38,695 nt of DNA from Chloroflexota bacterium (lineage in GTDB: Bacteria > Chloroflexota > Dehalococcoidia > Lucifugimonadales > UBA3495). How positions within the stretch are numbered: position 1 is the stretch's first letter; each line of letters opens with the position of its first letter. A program made the translations under genes and the position numbers. The stretch spans positions 1 through 38,695 of the forward strand of contig JAPOQH010000085.1 in NCBI GenBank assembly GCA_026710825.1, written 5' to 3'. Positions 24,181 to 33,018 of the stretch are shown one piece after another. A model generated the notes under the pieces. The model did not search any database and was not told where the DNA came from. It saw only the letters and a program-made list of their open reading frames with translations.

Positions 24181-25086
24181 CTACCACTTCGCCGGTACCG
24201 GTATCCCAGCAACTTTTATCGGTACGCTGCCCACCGTGTTGCGGCTGGTGAAGTACAACGTCTTCCAGTCGTCCCCGCCGAAGCACAGGTTGGTGGTGGC
24301 CGGCTGCCCATGCACCACGATCCCCAGCGTCTCGCCGCCCGGGTTCATTATGTGCAACCCACCCGCGCCTCCGCAGTACACGTTACCCTCGGTATCCACC
24401 TTCATCCCGTCGGGCACTCCCTCTCGTTCGCCACGCATGTCGGCGAACAGCCGCTGGGTTGCCAGCGACACTGTGCCATCGTCCTGCACGTCAAAGGCGC
24501 GGATGACGCCCCTTCGTGAGTCATTCACGTAAAGGATAGTTTCGTCCGGGGAGAAAGCCAGCCCATTGGGCACGACAAAGTCGCTCACCAGCAGCGTCAG
24601 CGTGCCCAGGTCGGCGGACAATCGGAACACTCCCGAAATGGTCTGTTCCCATTGTTCCCGGGGCCGTCGGAAGGTCCACGGGTCCGTGAAGTAGATGGTG
24701 CCGTCCGATTTCACCACCACGTCGTTGGGGCGATTCAACTGCCGGCCCTGGAACTGGTTTGCCAGCACCGTCGTCGAACCGTCGTGTTCCCGCCTGCTGA
24801 TGCGACGCCCGTCGTGCTCCGCGGCGATGAGTCGGCCCTGAAGATCCCGGGTCAGGCCATTGTGCCGGTTCACGGGTTCCGCATCGACGGTAACGCCCGA
24901 GCCTGGGGTGTAGCGCATCCGCCGGTCGTTGTGAATATCGCTGAACAGCAGGTACCCGCCGTCGCTCCACCACAACGGACCCTCGGCGGGGCCTTCGCCT
25001 CCGCCATACCCTGATCCATGTTCTTCGATGGGGGCGTCGGTGTCGATTATCGCGTCAAGGGCGGGGGAAAGTTTCTCGATTGGCAT
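24181..25086 (-). CDS. SMP-30/gluconolactonase family lactonase
   Basis: 301 aa beta-propeller that hydrolyses sugar lactones or other lactones in the presence of a divalent metal. Typical residues are Glu in GPAEGPLWW, Asn in RPNDVVV (NRPND), Asn in VVPNGLAFSPD and Asp in GVPDGMKVD; all four metal-site residues appear present. ATG 25086 with GGAGG 7 nt upstream. Followed by the cupin gene, 52 bp away, and both share a terminator, so one transcript is likely. Confidence 0.88.
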   Translation of the reverse strand: MPIEKLSPALDAIIDTDAPIEEHGSGYGGGEGPAEGPLWWSDGGYLLFSDIHNDRRMRYTPGSGVTVDAEPVNRHNGLTRDLQGRLIAAEHDGRRISRREHDGSTTVLANQFQGRQLNRPNDVVVKSDGTIYFTDPWTFRRPREQWEQTISGVFRLSADLGTLTLLVSDFVVPNGLAFSPDETILYVNDSRRGVIRAFDVQDDGTVSLATQRLFADMRGEREGVPDGMKVDTEGNVYCGGAGGLHIMNPGGETLGIVVHGQPATTNLCFGGDDWKTLYFTSRNTVGSVPIKVAGIPVPAKW

Positions 25087-25260
25087 GGTTGCGCCTCCTG
25101 TGGGAGTCCGGAGCCACAGCTCGGACGATGGTATGGAATTGGCGTATCCGCCGTCATTGTAGGCGGCAGTTGGGCGGCGCGCAATGGCGGATTAGCCAAA
25201 AGTCGCGGGCGGAACCCTCGGCGCACCACGGCCCGTTTGCGGTTCAATAGAAGCGCTATT

Positions 25261-26118
25261 TTGTCCTCTTTTTATAAAATCAACCAACAAACGCACGCCT
25301 GGTACAACCGGATCCACCACGGCGATTGCCTGATGCTGTTGGGGCAAATGCCCGACGCGACGGCGGATCTGGTCGTGACGTCGCCGCCCTACAACCTGCT
25401 CAACAGCAGCGGCAACGGCATGAAGAACGGGAACGGCGGCAAATGGTCCCGCGCCGCCCTCATGCAGGGCTACGACACCCATTCTGACGCCATGCCCCAC
25501 CATGCCTACGTCGAGTGGCAACGAGAATGTCTGCGCGAAATGCTGCGGGTGCTGTCGCCGGAAGGAGCCATTTTCTACAACCACAAGTGGCGCGTGCAGA
25601 AGGGGCTGCTCCAGGACCGCACTGACATCGTCGACGGTTTTCCGGTCCGGCAAATCATCATCTGGCAGCGTTCCGGCGGATTCAACCACAATCCGGGATA
25701 TTTCCTGCCCACCTACGAGGTCGTCTACCTGATCGCCAAACCGGGATTCCGACTGGCGCCCAAGGCCGGTGGCGTCGGCGACGTGTGGAGAATCCGCCAG
25801 GACCGCGGCAATCCCCATCCAGCGTCATTCCCGGTGGAGTTGGCGAGGCGGGCCATCGGGGCCACCAGCGCCCAGGTGGTCCTCGACCCATTCATCGGCA
25901 GCGGCACCACCGCCGTCGCCGCCCTTTTGGAGGGGAGGCAGTTCATCGGGATGGATGTGTCGGAGGACTACTGCCGCCTGGCTCAACAAAGGGTGGACGC
26001 GGTTGCCAGGGAATTGGCGGGAACTCCGAGTCTGGCGGAGACTCCGTCCGCCATCGAGGTCAAGACCATGCTGGAGCCGGCTCCGCAGGCCGCTGCGGTT
26101 GTAAATCCCGACTCGTAG
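25261..26118 (+). CDS. DNA methyltransferase (N6-adenine/N4-cytosine, beta-type)
   Basis: About 285 aa. Contains the catalytic TSPPYN near the N-terminus and DPFIGSGTTAVAALLEGRQFIGMDVSEDYC (motif I) near the C-terminus, the order of beta-type DNA methyltransferases. Between them lies the target domain with VLSPEGAIFYNHKWRVQKG and NPHPASFPVELARRAI. The start is uncertain: no ATG is near, TTG 25261 is the best candidate, and the frame extends back over the SMP-30 gene. No restriction endonuclease gene is next to it, so it is either an orphan methylase or part of a split system. Recognition site unknown. Confidence 0.8.
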   Translation: MSSFYKINQQTHAWYNRIHHGDCLMLLGQMPDATADLVVTSPPYNLLNSSGNGMKNGNGGKWSRAALMQGYDTHSDAMPHHAYVEWQRECLREMLRVLSPEGAIFYNHKWRVQKGLLQDRTDIVDGFPVRQIIIWQRSGGFNHNPGYFLPTYEVVYLIAKPGFRLAPKAGGVGDVWRIRQDRGNPHPASFPVELARRAIGATSAQVVLDPFIGSGTTAVAALLEGRQFIGMDVSEDYCRLAQQRVDAVARELAGTPSLAETPSAIEVKTMLEPAPQAAAVVNPDS

Positions 26119-26130
26119 CACACGCGATGG

Positions 26131-26136
26131 TACAAT
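26131..26136 (+). promoter_or_regulatory. Candidate -10 box of the thioredoxin reductase gene
   Basis: TACAAT lies 58 nt before the GTG start and downstream of the methyltransferase stop. No clear -35 box at the usual distance. Confidence 0.35.
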
Positions 26137-26194
26137 CACCGGGCATTTCTTCATGAGATGAACTGATTCCCACACTGGAAGAGAGGTATTCCCG

Positions 26195-27121
26195 GTGCCT
26201 GAGCAAGAATTCGACGTACTGATTATCGGTGGCGGCATGGCCGGATTGACCGCCGGAATCTACGCATCCCGATACGGCCTGAACACCGCCATCGTCGAGC
26301 AGATGATGGCCGGCGCACAGATCATCAACCTGGACAAGATCGAGAATTTCCCCGGCTTCCCGCAGGGCATCGCCGGCTATGAATTGGGTCCCGCGACTCA
26401 GGAACAGGCGATGAACGCCGGGGTCGAAGTGTTGATGGACACTGCCACCAACATTTCGGTTGACGGCGACTACCTGCGCGTCACGGGGGATATGGGCGGC
26501 AGCTATCGAGGCAAAGCCGTCATCATGGCCGCCGGTTCCTCCCTCCGTTCCCTGGGCATAGCGGGCGAGGAGGAATTCGCAGGTCGCGGCGTGTCCCACT
26601 GCGCAACCTGCGACGGCCCGCTGTACATGGGCCAAACCGTTGCCGTGGTGGGTGGGGGCGACTCCGCAGCCGATGAGGCGCTGACTCTCACCGAATACAC
26701 CGACCGCGTCATACTGATAGTTCGCGGCGACTCCCTGGGCGCCCAGCAGGTCCTGCAGGACCGCATCGCGTCGAATCCCAAGATCGAGGTCCGTTACAAC
26801 ACCGAGGTCGCGGAGATCGTGGGCGAGGACACCGTAACGGGCGTCAGGACCAACGGACCCGACGGCGAAACGGTCGAGCCGGTCAACGGCCTGTTCATCT
26901 ACGTGGGCCTCGACCCCAACTCGGCTTCAGTTGCCGATCTCGTACCGCTCGACAACGCCGGCCACATCCCGGTCGGCCTGTCCATGGACACGCCACAGCC
27001 GGGCCTGTTTGCGGCTGGCGACATTCGCCAGCAGTCCGCCGCCCAACTGGTGGCGTCCGCCGGCGACGGCGCAACCGCAGCCATCGCCGCCTTCCGCTAC
27101 ATCAGCGCCAAAGAGTGGTAG
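26195..27121 (+). CDS. trxB: Thioredoxin reductase-like FAD/NAD(P)H oxidoreductase
   Basis: 308 aa, GTG start at 26195 preceded by GAGAGG. N-terminal FAD motif IIGGGMAGL (10-18), redox centre CATC (C136, C139) in SHCATCDGP, NAD(P)H motif VVGGGDSAADEALTLTEY, C-terminal FAD-binding LFAAGDIR. Reduces thioredoxin or a related disulfide protein. Length matches bacterial TrxB. Followed 48 bp later by the MBL hydrolase gene in the same direction. Confidence 0.9.
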   Translation: MPEQEFDVLIIGGGMAGLTAGIYASRYGLNTAIVEQMMAGAQIINLDKIENFPGFPQGIAGYELGPATQEQAMNAGVEVLMDTATNISVDGDYLRVTGDMGGSYRGKAVIMAAGSSLRSLGIAGEEEFAGRGVSHCATCDGPLYMGQTVAVVGGGDSAADEALTLTEYTDRVILIVRGDSLGAQQVLQDRIASNPKIEVRYNTEVAEIVGEDTVTGVRTNGPDGETVEPVNGLFIYVGLDPNSASVADLVPLDNAGHIPVGLSMDTPQPGLFAAGDIRQQSAAQLVASAGDGATAAIAAFRYISAKEW

Positions 27122-27169
27122 GCAACCCACGACCAGCCTGACGCCCCGGCCATCCCAGCGAGTTGTCAC

Positions 27170-28000
27170 ATGCAGATCACCGACCACGTCTACAGCACCC
27201 ATATCGCCGAGGACCCCAACGCCTACGGCGCGATGCACCCGGGCGGCACCCAGATCTATTTTGTGGGCGACCCCACCGACAGCATGGTGATGATCGATTC
27301 GGGGGAACCTTACCGCCACTGGCGTCACCAGATACTGGAATACTGGGAAGAATTGGGGAACCCATCAATTGACGCCATCCTCATCACCCACGGCCACGGC
27401 GACCACATAGGCGGCCTTGACCGGCTCCAGGAGGCGTTCGACTGTCCGGTTCGCTGCCATCCCAAGCTTGCCCCGCGTTTGCAGCACATCCTCGGCGGCA
27501 ACTCCGTTTCCGCGCTTTCAGCCAGCGAGATCATCAACGCCGGAGGGGGCGTCAACTTGCGCCCGTTGTTCACGCCGGGCCACGAAGAAGACCACGTCTG
27601 CTATTTCCTGCGGCCCGACCGAGTGCTGTTCAGCGGCGACAACCTGCTCGGCAATTCGTCGTCCAGCGTACGCAACCTGAAGCTGTACATGAACTCGCTC
27701 AACCGCATGGCCAGGACCCGCCCCGTCGTGGTGTGCCCCGGCCACGGCAACACCATCATGCGCGGCGAGCAGCGGATCCAGCAGCAGATCGCCCACCGGC
27801 AGGGTCGGGAAGACCAGGTGATCGCTGCGGTGGGCAGCGGCGCGACGACCGTGGGCGAAATTGTCGGCGCCGTCTACCCCAGGAACCTGCGGAAATCCCT
27901 CCGCGACGCCGCAGGCCGGAACGTTCGCACCCACCTCGAAAAGCTGCGGGCGGAGGGTCGGATCAGCGAACGGGAAGCCACCTATACCCTGGCCGAGTAA
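27170..28000 (+). CDS. MBL-fold metallo-hydrolase (LACTB2-like)
   Basis: 276 aa. Di-metal hydrolase domain with the THGHGDHIGG motif (H74, H76, D78, H79), then HEEDHVCYFL, FSGDNLLG and PGHGN. The C-terminus (residues ~220-276) is a small helical segment (GSGATTVGEIVGAV ... RTHLEKLRAEGRI), the winged-helix-like tail of the LACTB2/endoribonuclease-like group. Substrate could be a thioester, a lactone or RNA. Follows trxB and precedes a small membrane protein. Confidence 0.85.
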   Translation: MQITDHVYSTHIAEDPNAYGAMHPGGTQIYFVGDPTDSMVMIDSGEPYRHWRHQILEYWEELGNPSIDAILITHGHGDHIGGLDRLQEAFDCPVRCHPKLAPRLQHILGGNSVSALSASEIINAGGGVNLRPLFTPGHEEDHVCYFLRPDRVLFSGDNLLGNSSSSVRNLKLYMNSLNRMARTRPVVVCPGHGNTIMRGEQRIQQQIAHRQGREDQVIAAVGSGATTVGEIVGAVYPRNLRKSLRDAAGRNVRTHLEKLRAEGRISEREATYTLAE

Positions 28001-28008
28001 TCCCGGCC

Positions 28009-28215
28009 ATGTCCGGTCGTGGCCCATCCATCCTCAGCGCGGCGGGTCCAGCCGGGGCGATTGGCTGCGGCCTCTCGCTATTCTTTTTGGGCGTATTTCT
28101 GCTCACCCCCCTGGCGGTACTGCTGATCAAAGGCCTTGGATGGGCCCTCGTTTTGATTGGAATCCTGGTGAGCGCGCTGGCGCTATGGTCCTGGTTCCGC
28201 CGAAGACGGTCCTGA
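28009..28215 (+). CDS. Small two-helix membrane protein
   Basis: 68 aa starting MSGRGPSILSAAGPAG, 8 nt after the MBL stop. Two hydrophobic segments are visible (GCGLSLFFLGVFLLTPLAVLL and GWALVLIGILVSALALWSW) and the tail is RRRRS, which places the C-terminus on the cytoplasmic side. No family recognised. Translational coupling with the MBL gene is likely. Confidence 0.65.
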   Translation: MSGRGPSILSAAGPAGAIGCGLSLFFLGVFLLTPLAVLLIKGLGWALVLIGILVSALALWSWFRRRRS

Positions 28216-28260
28216 CCGGAGCATGGTTGCCGACGGGCGCTCACATCGACTCGATCTGAA

Positions 28261-28686
28261 TCACTCTTCCATCAAGCCCGATCCGTCGCGCTGCAGCAGC
28301 TCGATGCGAACGTCGTCCGGCCCGCGAACGAACGCGATGCGGACGCCGGGGCGGATGGTGCGCGGCTCCGTGTAGATCTCCGCGCCTTTACTCCGCAGGT
28401 CTTCGACCGCCCCGTCGATGTCGTCGACGCGGAACCCGAAGTGGTCCAGCCCGAGATGAGGGTCGCGCGGACTCAGGTCAATGTGCTCTTCCGGCGGAAC
28501 GGAGGCGATGAAGATTGCCAGGCCGTTGATGTCCAGGTCCACCCTCGGAACTCCATCGCTTTGGATCAGGCGCAATACCTTGGCTCCGAACATGGTCTCG
28601 AAAAAATCGGCCATGCCTTCCGGATCCTTGGTGCGGACGTGAATGTGGTCGTAGGTGTAGGTGTACACAGGGGTGCTGGTGCTCAT
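28261..28686 (-). CDS. VOC (glyoxalase/dioxygenase) superfamily protein
   Basis: 141 aa from ATG 28686 with AAGGAG 10 nt upstream; the much longer frame through 29601 is not needed. Two beta-alpha-beta-beta-beta modules: YDHIHVRTKDPEGMADFFETMFGAKVL and LGLDHFGFRVDDIDGAVEDLRSKGAEI. Metal-ligand candidates are the N-terminal His (DHIHV), the His in GLDHFGF and a Glu in DDVRIELLQ. Could be a lyase, a dioxygenase or an epimerase; the neighbours do not decide. Convergent with 28009-28215. Confidence 0.82.
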   Translation of the reverse strand: MSTSTPVYTYTYDHIHVRTKDPEGMADFFETMFGAKVLRLIQSDGVPRVDLDINGLAIFIASVPPEEHIDLSPRDPHLGLDHFGFRVDDIDGAVEDLRSKGAEIYTEPRTIRPGVRIAFVRGPDDVRIELLQRDGSGLMEE

Positions 28687-28793
28687 CAGATGCGGGCTCC
28701 TTGGTTCAAGTCGGACGGCAATCGTACTACACCCAACGCCCGGCTCGCACCGCATTGTGTGGGTCCCACGTCGCAGCGGACGACCTCGTAACG

Positions 28794-28821
28794 TTGACAG
28801 CGTGCTTGCCAGCCCTACAAT
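28794..28821 (+). promoter_or_regulatory. Sigma70-type promoter of the aminotransferase gene
   Basis: TTGACA (28794-28799) and TACAAT (28816-28821) with a 16-nt spacer. The predicted start near 28828 leaves a short leader before the GTG at 28852. Confidence 0.75.
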
Positions 28822-28851
28822 CACCTCAATCCGCGCTCCTGGAGGCCCATC

Positions 28852-30156
28852 GTGCCCGACAACTACACTGAAGAAGAACTGCTTGACCTGGCACGCCGGT
28901 ACAGCTTCCGCAGCCGCATGGACCGCAGCGGAGTGACCGGCCCCATATTCGTGTGGGGGCGCGGTTCGGTGGTGCGAGACATCAATGGCAAGGAGTACCT
29001 GGATTTCAACTCCGGCCAGATGTGCGCCGCCCTGGGCCACAATCACCCGCGCATCGTCCAGGCTCTCCAGGAAAGCGCCGAGTCGCTGATCCACAGCCAC
29101 ATGACCATGTACAACGACCGGGAAATCATCCTGGCCAGTCGGCTGGCCGAGATCACGCCGCCCGGCCTCAACCGCAGCATGTTCCTCACCTCCGGCAGCG
29201 ATTCCAACGAAGCCGCCATGGCCATCGCCAAGCGCTACACCGGGGGCTACGAGATAGCCAGCCCGGTGGTCAGCTTTCACGGGATGAGCGACGCCGCCCG
29301 CGCCGTCACCTTCTCCGGATGGCACGGCGGATACGGGCCGTACGCGCCCGGCAACTACCCGATAATGGCTCCGTACCGCTACCGGTGCGCGTTCTGCCAG
29401 GACCGGCCGGCCTGCGACTACACCTGCCTCGATTCCAGTTTCGAACTGCTGGACGCGCAGTCTGACGGTCGCATGGCTGGCGTGATTACCGAGCCGCTGT
29501 TCAGCGCCGGCGGTGTGATCGAGCCACCCCCGGGCTGGTTGCAGGAGCTCAAGCTCCGCTGCGAACGGCGCGGGATGCTGCTGATCCTGGACGAGGCTCA
29601 AACGGGACTGGCCAAGCTGGGCTCAATGTGGGCATCAGAGCAGGAGGGGGTCGTCCCTGATATCTTCACCATCTCTAAGCACTTCGGCGGCGGCATCGCC
29701 ATCAGCGCGACCATCACCACCGACGAAATCGAAGAAAAGGCGGTGGAGACCGGGTTGGTGGTCGCCCACTCCCATTCCAACGACCCGCTCACCTGCAACG
29801 CCGCCATCGCCAGCCTGGATATCATCCTCGAGGAAAACCTGGTGGACGTGGCGGATCGCATCGGCCGGTATTGGAAGGGGCACCTGCAGCAACTGCAGCA
29901 GCGGCACGAACTGATCGGCGACGTGCGCGGCCGGGGCCTTCTCCAGGGCATTGAATTCGTAACCGACCGCGTTACCAAGGAGCCCGCCTACAGCCAGGGT
30001 CAGCAGATCGGGCGCACCTGCCTGGAAAACGGCCTGATCATGAGCATCCGCCGCCAGGGCTCAGCCCTGCGATTCGTGCCGCCGTTCACCACCACCCAGG
30101 ACCAGATGGACCTCGCCGCCGACATCCTGGATCACGCCATATCGTCTGTTTCGTAG
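28852..30156 (+). CDS. Class III PLP-dependent aminotransferase (2,2-dialkylglycine decarboxylase-like)
   Basis: 434 aa, GTG 28852 with GGAGG 6 nt upstream. PLP Lys is K276 in FTISKHFGGG, with D247 in LDEAQTG pairing with the pyridine N; other family marks are TSGSDSNEAAMAIAKRYTGG and ITEPLFSAGG. The sequence is close to 2,2-dialkylglycine decarboxylase and related omega-transaminases. Odd feature: a Cys cluster C179-x2-C182-x5-C188-x3-C192 (CAFCQDRPACDYTC) in the middle of the substrate domain, suggesting a metal or structural site. Substrate unknown. Confidence 0.85.
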   Translation: MPDNYTEEELLDLARRYSFRSRMDRSGVTGPIFVWGRGSVVRDINGKEYLDFNSGQMCAALGHNHPRIVQALQESAESLIHSHMTMYNDREIILASRLAEITPPGLNRSMFLTSGSDSNEAAMAIAKRYTGGYEIASPVVSFHGMSDAARAVTFSGWHGGYGPYAPGNYPIMAPYRYRCAFCQDRPACDYTCLDSSFELLDAQSDGRMAGVITEPLFSAGGVIEPPPGWLQELKLRCERRGMLLILDEAQTGLAKLGSMWASEQEGVVPDIFTISKHFGGGIAISATITTDEIEEKAVETGLVVAHSHSNDPLTCNAAIASLDIILEENLVDVADRIGRYWKGHLQQLQQRHELIGDVRGRGLLQGIEFVTDRVTKEPAYSQGQQIGRTCLENGLIMSIRRQGSALRFVPPFTTTQDQMDLAADILDHAISSVS

Positions 30157-30160
30157 CGTA

Positions 30161-30200
30161 TCCCCCTCCCTCGATGGGAGAGGACCGGGGTGAGGGTGAA
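30161..30200. repeat. Short dispersed intergenic repeat
   Basis: The block TCCCCCTCCCTCGATGGG continuing through AGAGGACCGGGGTGAGGG is a palindromic stretch of the wording often found between bacterial genes. Recognition is from memory. It follows the aminotransferase stop and may act as its terminator (CTCCC/GGGAG stem). Confidence 0.5.
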
Positions 30201-30211
30201 TGCGCTTGCTA

Positions 30212-30841
30212 TCAGCGTTCCCACGCTCGCACGACCCCACTGATGTGCGACGTGTCGTTGTACAGGTGCATGACGGCGTTATCGTTGTACGTGTAGATCA
30301 CCGTCATCGAGCAGTTGGACATCGCGAATTTCCAGTTGGCCTCCAGCGGCAACCCCAACAGCGAAACGATGCCGGCGCGCAGGCTGCCGCCGTGCCCCAC
30401 GATCAGCGCGCTCTGGTCCATGTGTGCGTCCCTGACCTGTTGAACTATTCCGGCCAGGCGGGCGCTGGTCTCTCGGATGGTCTCGCCGCCGGGCGGAGCG
30501 AAATCGAGATCGTTGGCCAGGGACGGCTCGTATAGCTCAGGGTATTTCTCGCGATATTCGTCCTCGGTCAAGCCCTCGAAAACGCCCTTGTTGTACTCGC
30601 GGAGTTCCTGGGTGAACGTTGTCGGAACGTCCCGTTCGCCCAGCACAACCCTGGCAGTTTCGGCAGCGCGGGACAGGTCTGACGAGTAGGCGGCGTCGAT
30701 CTGTATGCTCGCCAGTCGGCGGGCCAGCATCTGCGCCTGCTCTCGACCCCGTTCGGACAGCGACACGTCGGTGTGTCCCTGTATGCGGCCGGCAACATTC
30801 CATTCGGTTTCGCCGTGGCGGGTGATGTAGATGATTCCCAT
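30212..30841 (-). CDS. cobC: Histidine phosphatase, probable alpha-ribazole phosphatase
   Basis: 209 aa phosphoglycerate-mutase-like phosphatase: RHGETEWN at the N-terminus with catalytic His (residue 9), SSDLSRAAETA, and HGG with the second catalytic His in LIVGHGGSLR. The family includes alpha-ribazole-5'-phosphate phosphatase, which removes the phosphate from the nucleotide loop precursor. This role is assigned from the position at the end of the cobalamin operon; a general phosphatase is the alternative. ATG 30841, 26 bp after the cobD stop. Confidence 0.7.
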   Translation of the reverse strand: MGIIYITRHGETEWNVAGRIQGHTDVSLSERGREQAQMLARRLASIQIDAAYSSDLSRAAETARVVLGERDVPTTFTQELREYNKGVFEGLTEDEYREKYPELYEPSLANDLDFAPPGGETIRETSARLAGIVQQVRDAHMDQSALIVGHGGSLRAGIVSLLGLPLEANWKFAMSNCSMTVIYTYNDNAVMHLYNDTSHISGVVRAWER

Positions 30842-30866
30842 GCGGTTTCCTCAACCAGCGTTGTCG

Positions 30867-31994
30867 CTATCGATCAATCAGTTCGGCAATGGCATCAGTC
30901 AAACGGACGCAGTCGTCCACGGGTCGCAGGCCGATGCGGATGCAGTCCGGCAGTCCGAACGAGGTGCAGTCCCGGACAAACAATCCCTGCAGCGCCAACC
31001 GGTCGCGCAGCTCAGGAGCGTCTCCCACACGGGCCAGGATGAAGTTGGCGGCAGTGGGATAACACTGAATTCCCAAAGCGCCCAGTCGTTCCACGACACA
31101 CTCGCGGGACACCGCCACTGCTCGCCGCGCCCGGGCCAGATACTCCTGGTCTGCGATCGCTACCATCCCCGCCGCCTGCGCCAACCCGTTTACGCTCCAG
31201 TCGGGCTGCAATGCCTGCAATCGGGCGATGACTGCGGGCGCGGCGATCCCGTAACCCAACCGCAGCGCGGTCAGCGCGTAATCCTTGGTCATGGAGCGCA
31301 GCACCACTATCGAAGAATGCCGAGCCGCCAGCGCGATAGCGCCGGCTTCTGCCCAACGGTCGGACAGGTTGATGTACGCTTCGTCCAGAACCAGCAGGCC
31401 GCCAGCGACGTGCATGGCGTCGGCCAGGGATTCGATATCGGGCAAAGTAATCAGCGCGCCGGTCGGGTTGTTGGGGTTACAGACGAACGTCAGCGCCGGT
31501 CCGTGGGATGAGATGAGCCGCACGGCGGAATCGGTGTCCCAGGTAAATTCGCGGCAGCCCCGAGTCGCCGGCAGCGCATGCACCTTCCCTCCAGATATCC
31601 GGACTGCCCCGTCATACTCCCCGTAAGTGGGCGTCAACAGCAATGCTGAACGGGAACCATCGGCAGGCATTTGCTCGATGTACGCACGGGTCAGCAGGTG
31701 GATGATCTCGGTCGATCCATTGCCGACTATCACGTTGCCCGCATCCACGCCATCACGCCCATGGTGTGTTGCGATGGCTTCAGTCAGGGCGAGGCAGTGC
31801 GGGTCGGGATACGAGGACAGATCAACACCGGCGATAGCCTCCGCCACACCGTCCGGCGGACCCAACGGACTTACGCTGGCGGAAAAATCGAGACAGTCTT
31901 CCAGGCGAAGGCCCAGGGCCCTCAGCTCGGCTTCCTTGATGCCGCCATGGACGGGCCGAGCGGTGGATTCGGTGGTGTTGTGGTCGTTTTGCAT
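30867..31994 (-). CDS. cobD: L-threonine-O-3-phosphate decarboxylase-like aminotransferase
   Basis: 375 aa fold-type I PLP enzyme. PLP Lys K237 in RSMTKDYALTALRLGYG, Asn in CNPNNPTGA, Asp in LVLDEAYINL. CobD makes (R)-1-amino-2-propanol O-2-phosphate, the linker of the lower ligand arm. The sequence resembles histidinol-phosphate aminotransferase, as CobD does, and the operon context argues for CobD. Starts MQNDHNTTESTARPVHGG; the ATG is 42 bp after the cbiB stop. Confidence 0.8.
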   Translation of the reverse strand: MQNDHNTTESTARPVHGGIKEAELRALGLRLEDCLDFSASVSPLGPPDGVAEAIAGVDLSSYPDPHCLALTEAIATHHGRDGVDAGNVIVGNGSTEIIHLLTRAYIEQMPADGSRSALLLTPTYGEYDGAVRISGGKVHALPATRGCREFTWDTDSAVRLISSHGPALTFVCNPNNPTGALITLPDIESLADAMHVAGGLLVLDEAYINLSDRWAEAGAIALAARHSSIVVLRSMTKDYALTALRLGYGIAAPAVIARLQALQPDWSVNGLAQAAGMVAIADQEYLARARRAVAVSRECVVERLGALGIQCYPTAANFILARVGDAPELRDRLALQGLFVRDCTSFGLPDCIRIGLRPVDDCVRLTDAIAELIDR

Positions 31995-32036
31995 CGGACT
32001 AGAGCCGCAAGCCGGCGACGGGTTATCTTACACTCA

Positions 32037-33017
32037 CTAAGGCCAGAACGCCCACCGGATCCAGATGAGCCCTACTCCGACTGCGGCAGAAAGGATTGCT
32101 GTGGCATACAGGGCGCGGGTCGCGGCAGCGATGTGCCGCGGCGACGGTTCGGGCGCGGGATCGCCCAGGCGGTAGTGCCCGATTTTTTCCAGCGTGACGC
32201 CCAGACCGCCGGCCATGGCGGCCATGGTCCAACCGGCGTTGGGCGATTCCGTGCGGCTGCGATGGGAAATCATGACGCTCCACGCCCTCCCCGCAGCCAT
32301 CCCGGGGAGCATGGAGGTCGCGACCCACAGCAGGGCGGCGGCCACCCGTGCTGGAATCAGGTTCACCAGATCGTCCAGCCGGGCCGACGCCTTGCCCAGG
32401 TATTCGTACCGGCCGTGGTAGCCCACCATGCTGTCCAGCGTGTTGATGGCGCGGTAGGCCACCGCGCCGGGGAGTCCGAACAGGGCGAATGCCAGGAGCG
32501 GGCCCACCACGCTGTCGGTGATGTTCTCGGCCACTGATTCGATCGCGCCGGCGGCCATCTGACCAACGGTTAGCTGCGAGGTATCGCGGCTGACCAACGC
32601 GGACATCTGCCGGCGCGCGTCGGCGATATCTCCAGACGCCAGTATCCGGCCTATGTCGGCCGCCACCCGATGCAGCATCCGCACCGAGAACGTGGTCTTG
32701 AGGAGAATAGCAACGACCACAAGGTAAGCGAGAGGATGGAGTTGCATCAAACCGAACGCCGCCGCCCACGCCGCCGCGCCCCATGCTGTCGGAACCAACA
32801 GAGCCATCGCGACGCCCGCCGCCAGTTGTGCCGGCGCAGACGAGCCGGGCCCGGGCGCAATGCGTTCCGCCAACGCCACCGTCTTGCCAATCCAGACGGT
32901 GGGATGCAGACGGTTGGGCGGCTCACCCACAGACAGGTCCAGCAGCAGCGCCAGAATGAGCGCCAGCACGTCCAATGGGACGGGCAGCGAGTTCAGAGTG
33001 TGGGCCAACGCGTCCAC
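32037..33017 (-). CDS. cbiB: Adenosylcobinamide-phosphate synthase
   Basis: 326 aa integral membrane enzyme that attaches aminopropanol (phosphate) to adenosylcobyric acid. About five hydrophobic segments are visible; marks are LDLSVGEPPNRLHPTVWIG, INTLDSMVGYHGRYEYLG, and the SPNAGWTMAAMAGGLGV region. It begins 1 bp after the cobS stop, indicating tight coupling. Confidence 0.88.
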   Translation of the reverse strand: MDALAHTLNSLPVPLDVLALILALLLDLSVGEPPNRLHPTVWIGKTVALAERIAPGPGSSAPAQLAAGVAMALLVPTAWGAAAWAAAFGLMQLHPLAYLVVVAILLKTTFSVRMLHRVAADIGRILASGDIADARRQMSALVSRDTSQLTVGQMAAGAIESVAENITDSVVGPLLAFALFGLPGAVAYRAINTLDSMVGYHGRYEYLGKASARLDDLVNLIPARVAAALLWVATSMLPGMAAGRAWSVMISHRSRTESPNAGWTMAAMAGGLGVTLEKIGHYRLGDPAPEPSPRHIAAATRALYATAILSAAVGVGLIWIRWAFWP

Positions 33018-33018
33018 G

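Noticed and set aside
28687-29601. Long minus-strand extension of the VOC frame
   Set aside because: It lies antisense to the aminotransferase gene and lacks family similarity; the VOC gene starts at 28686.
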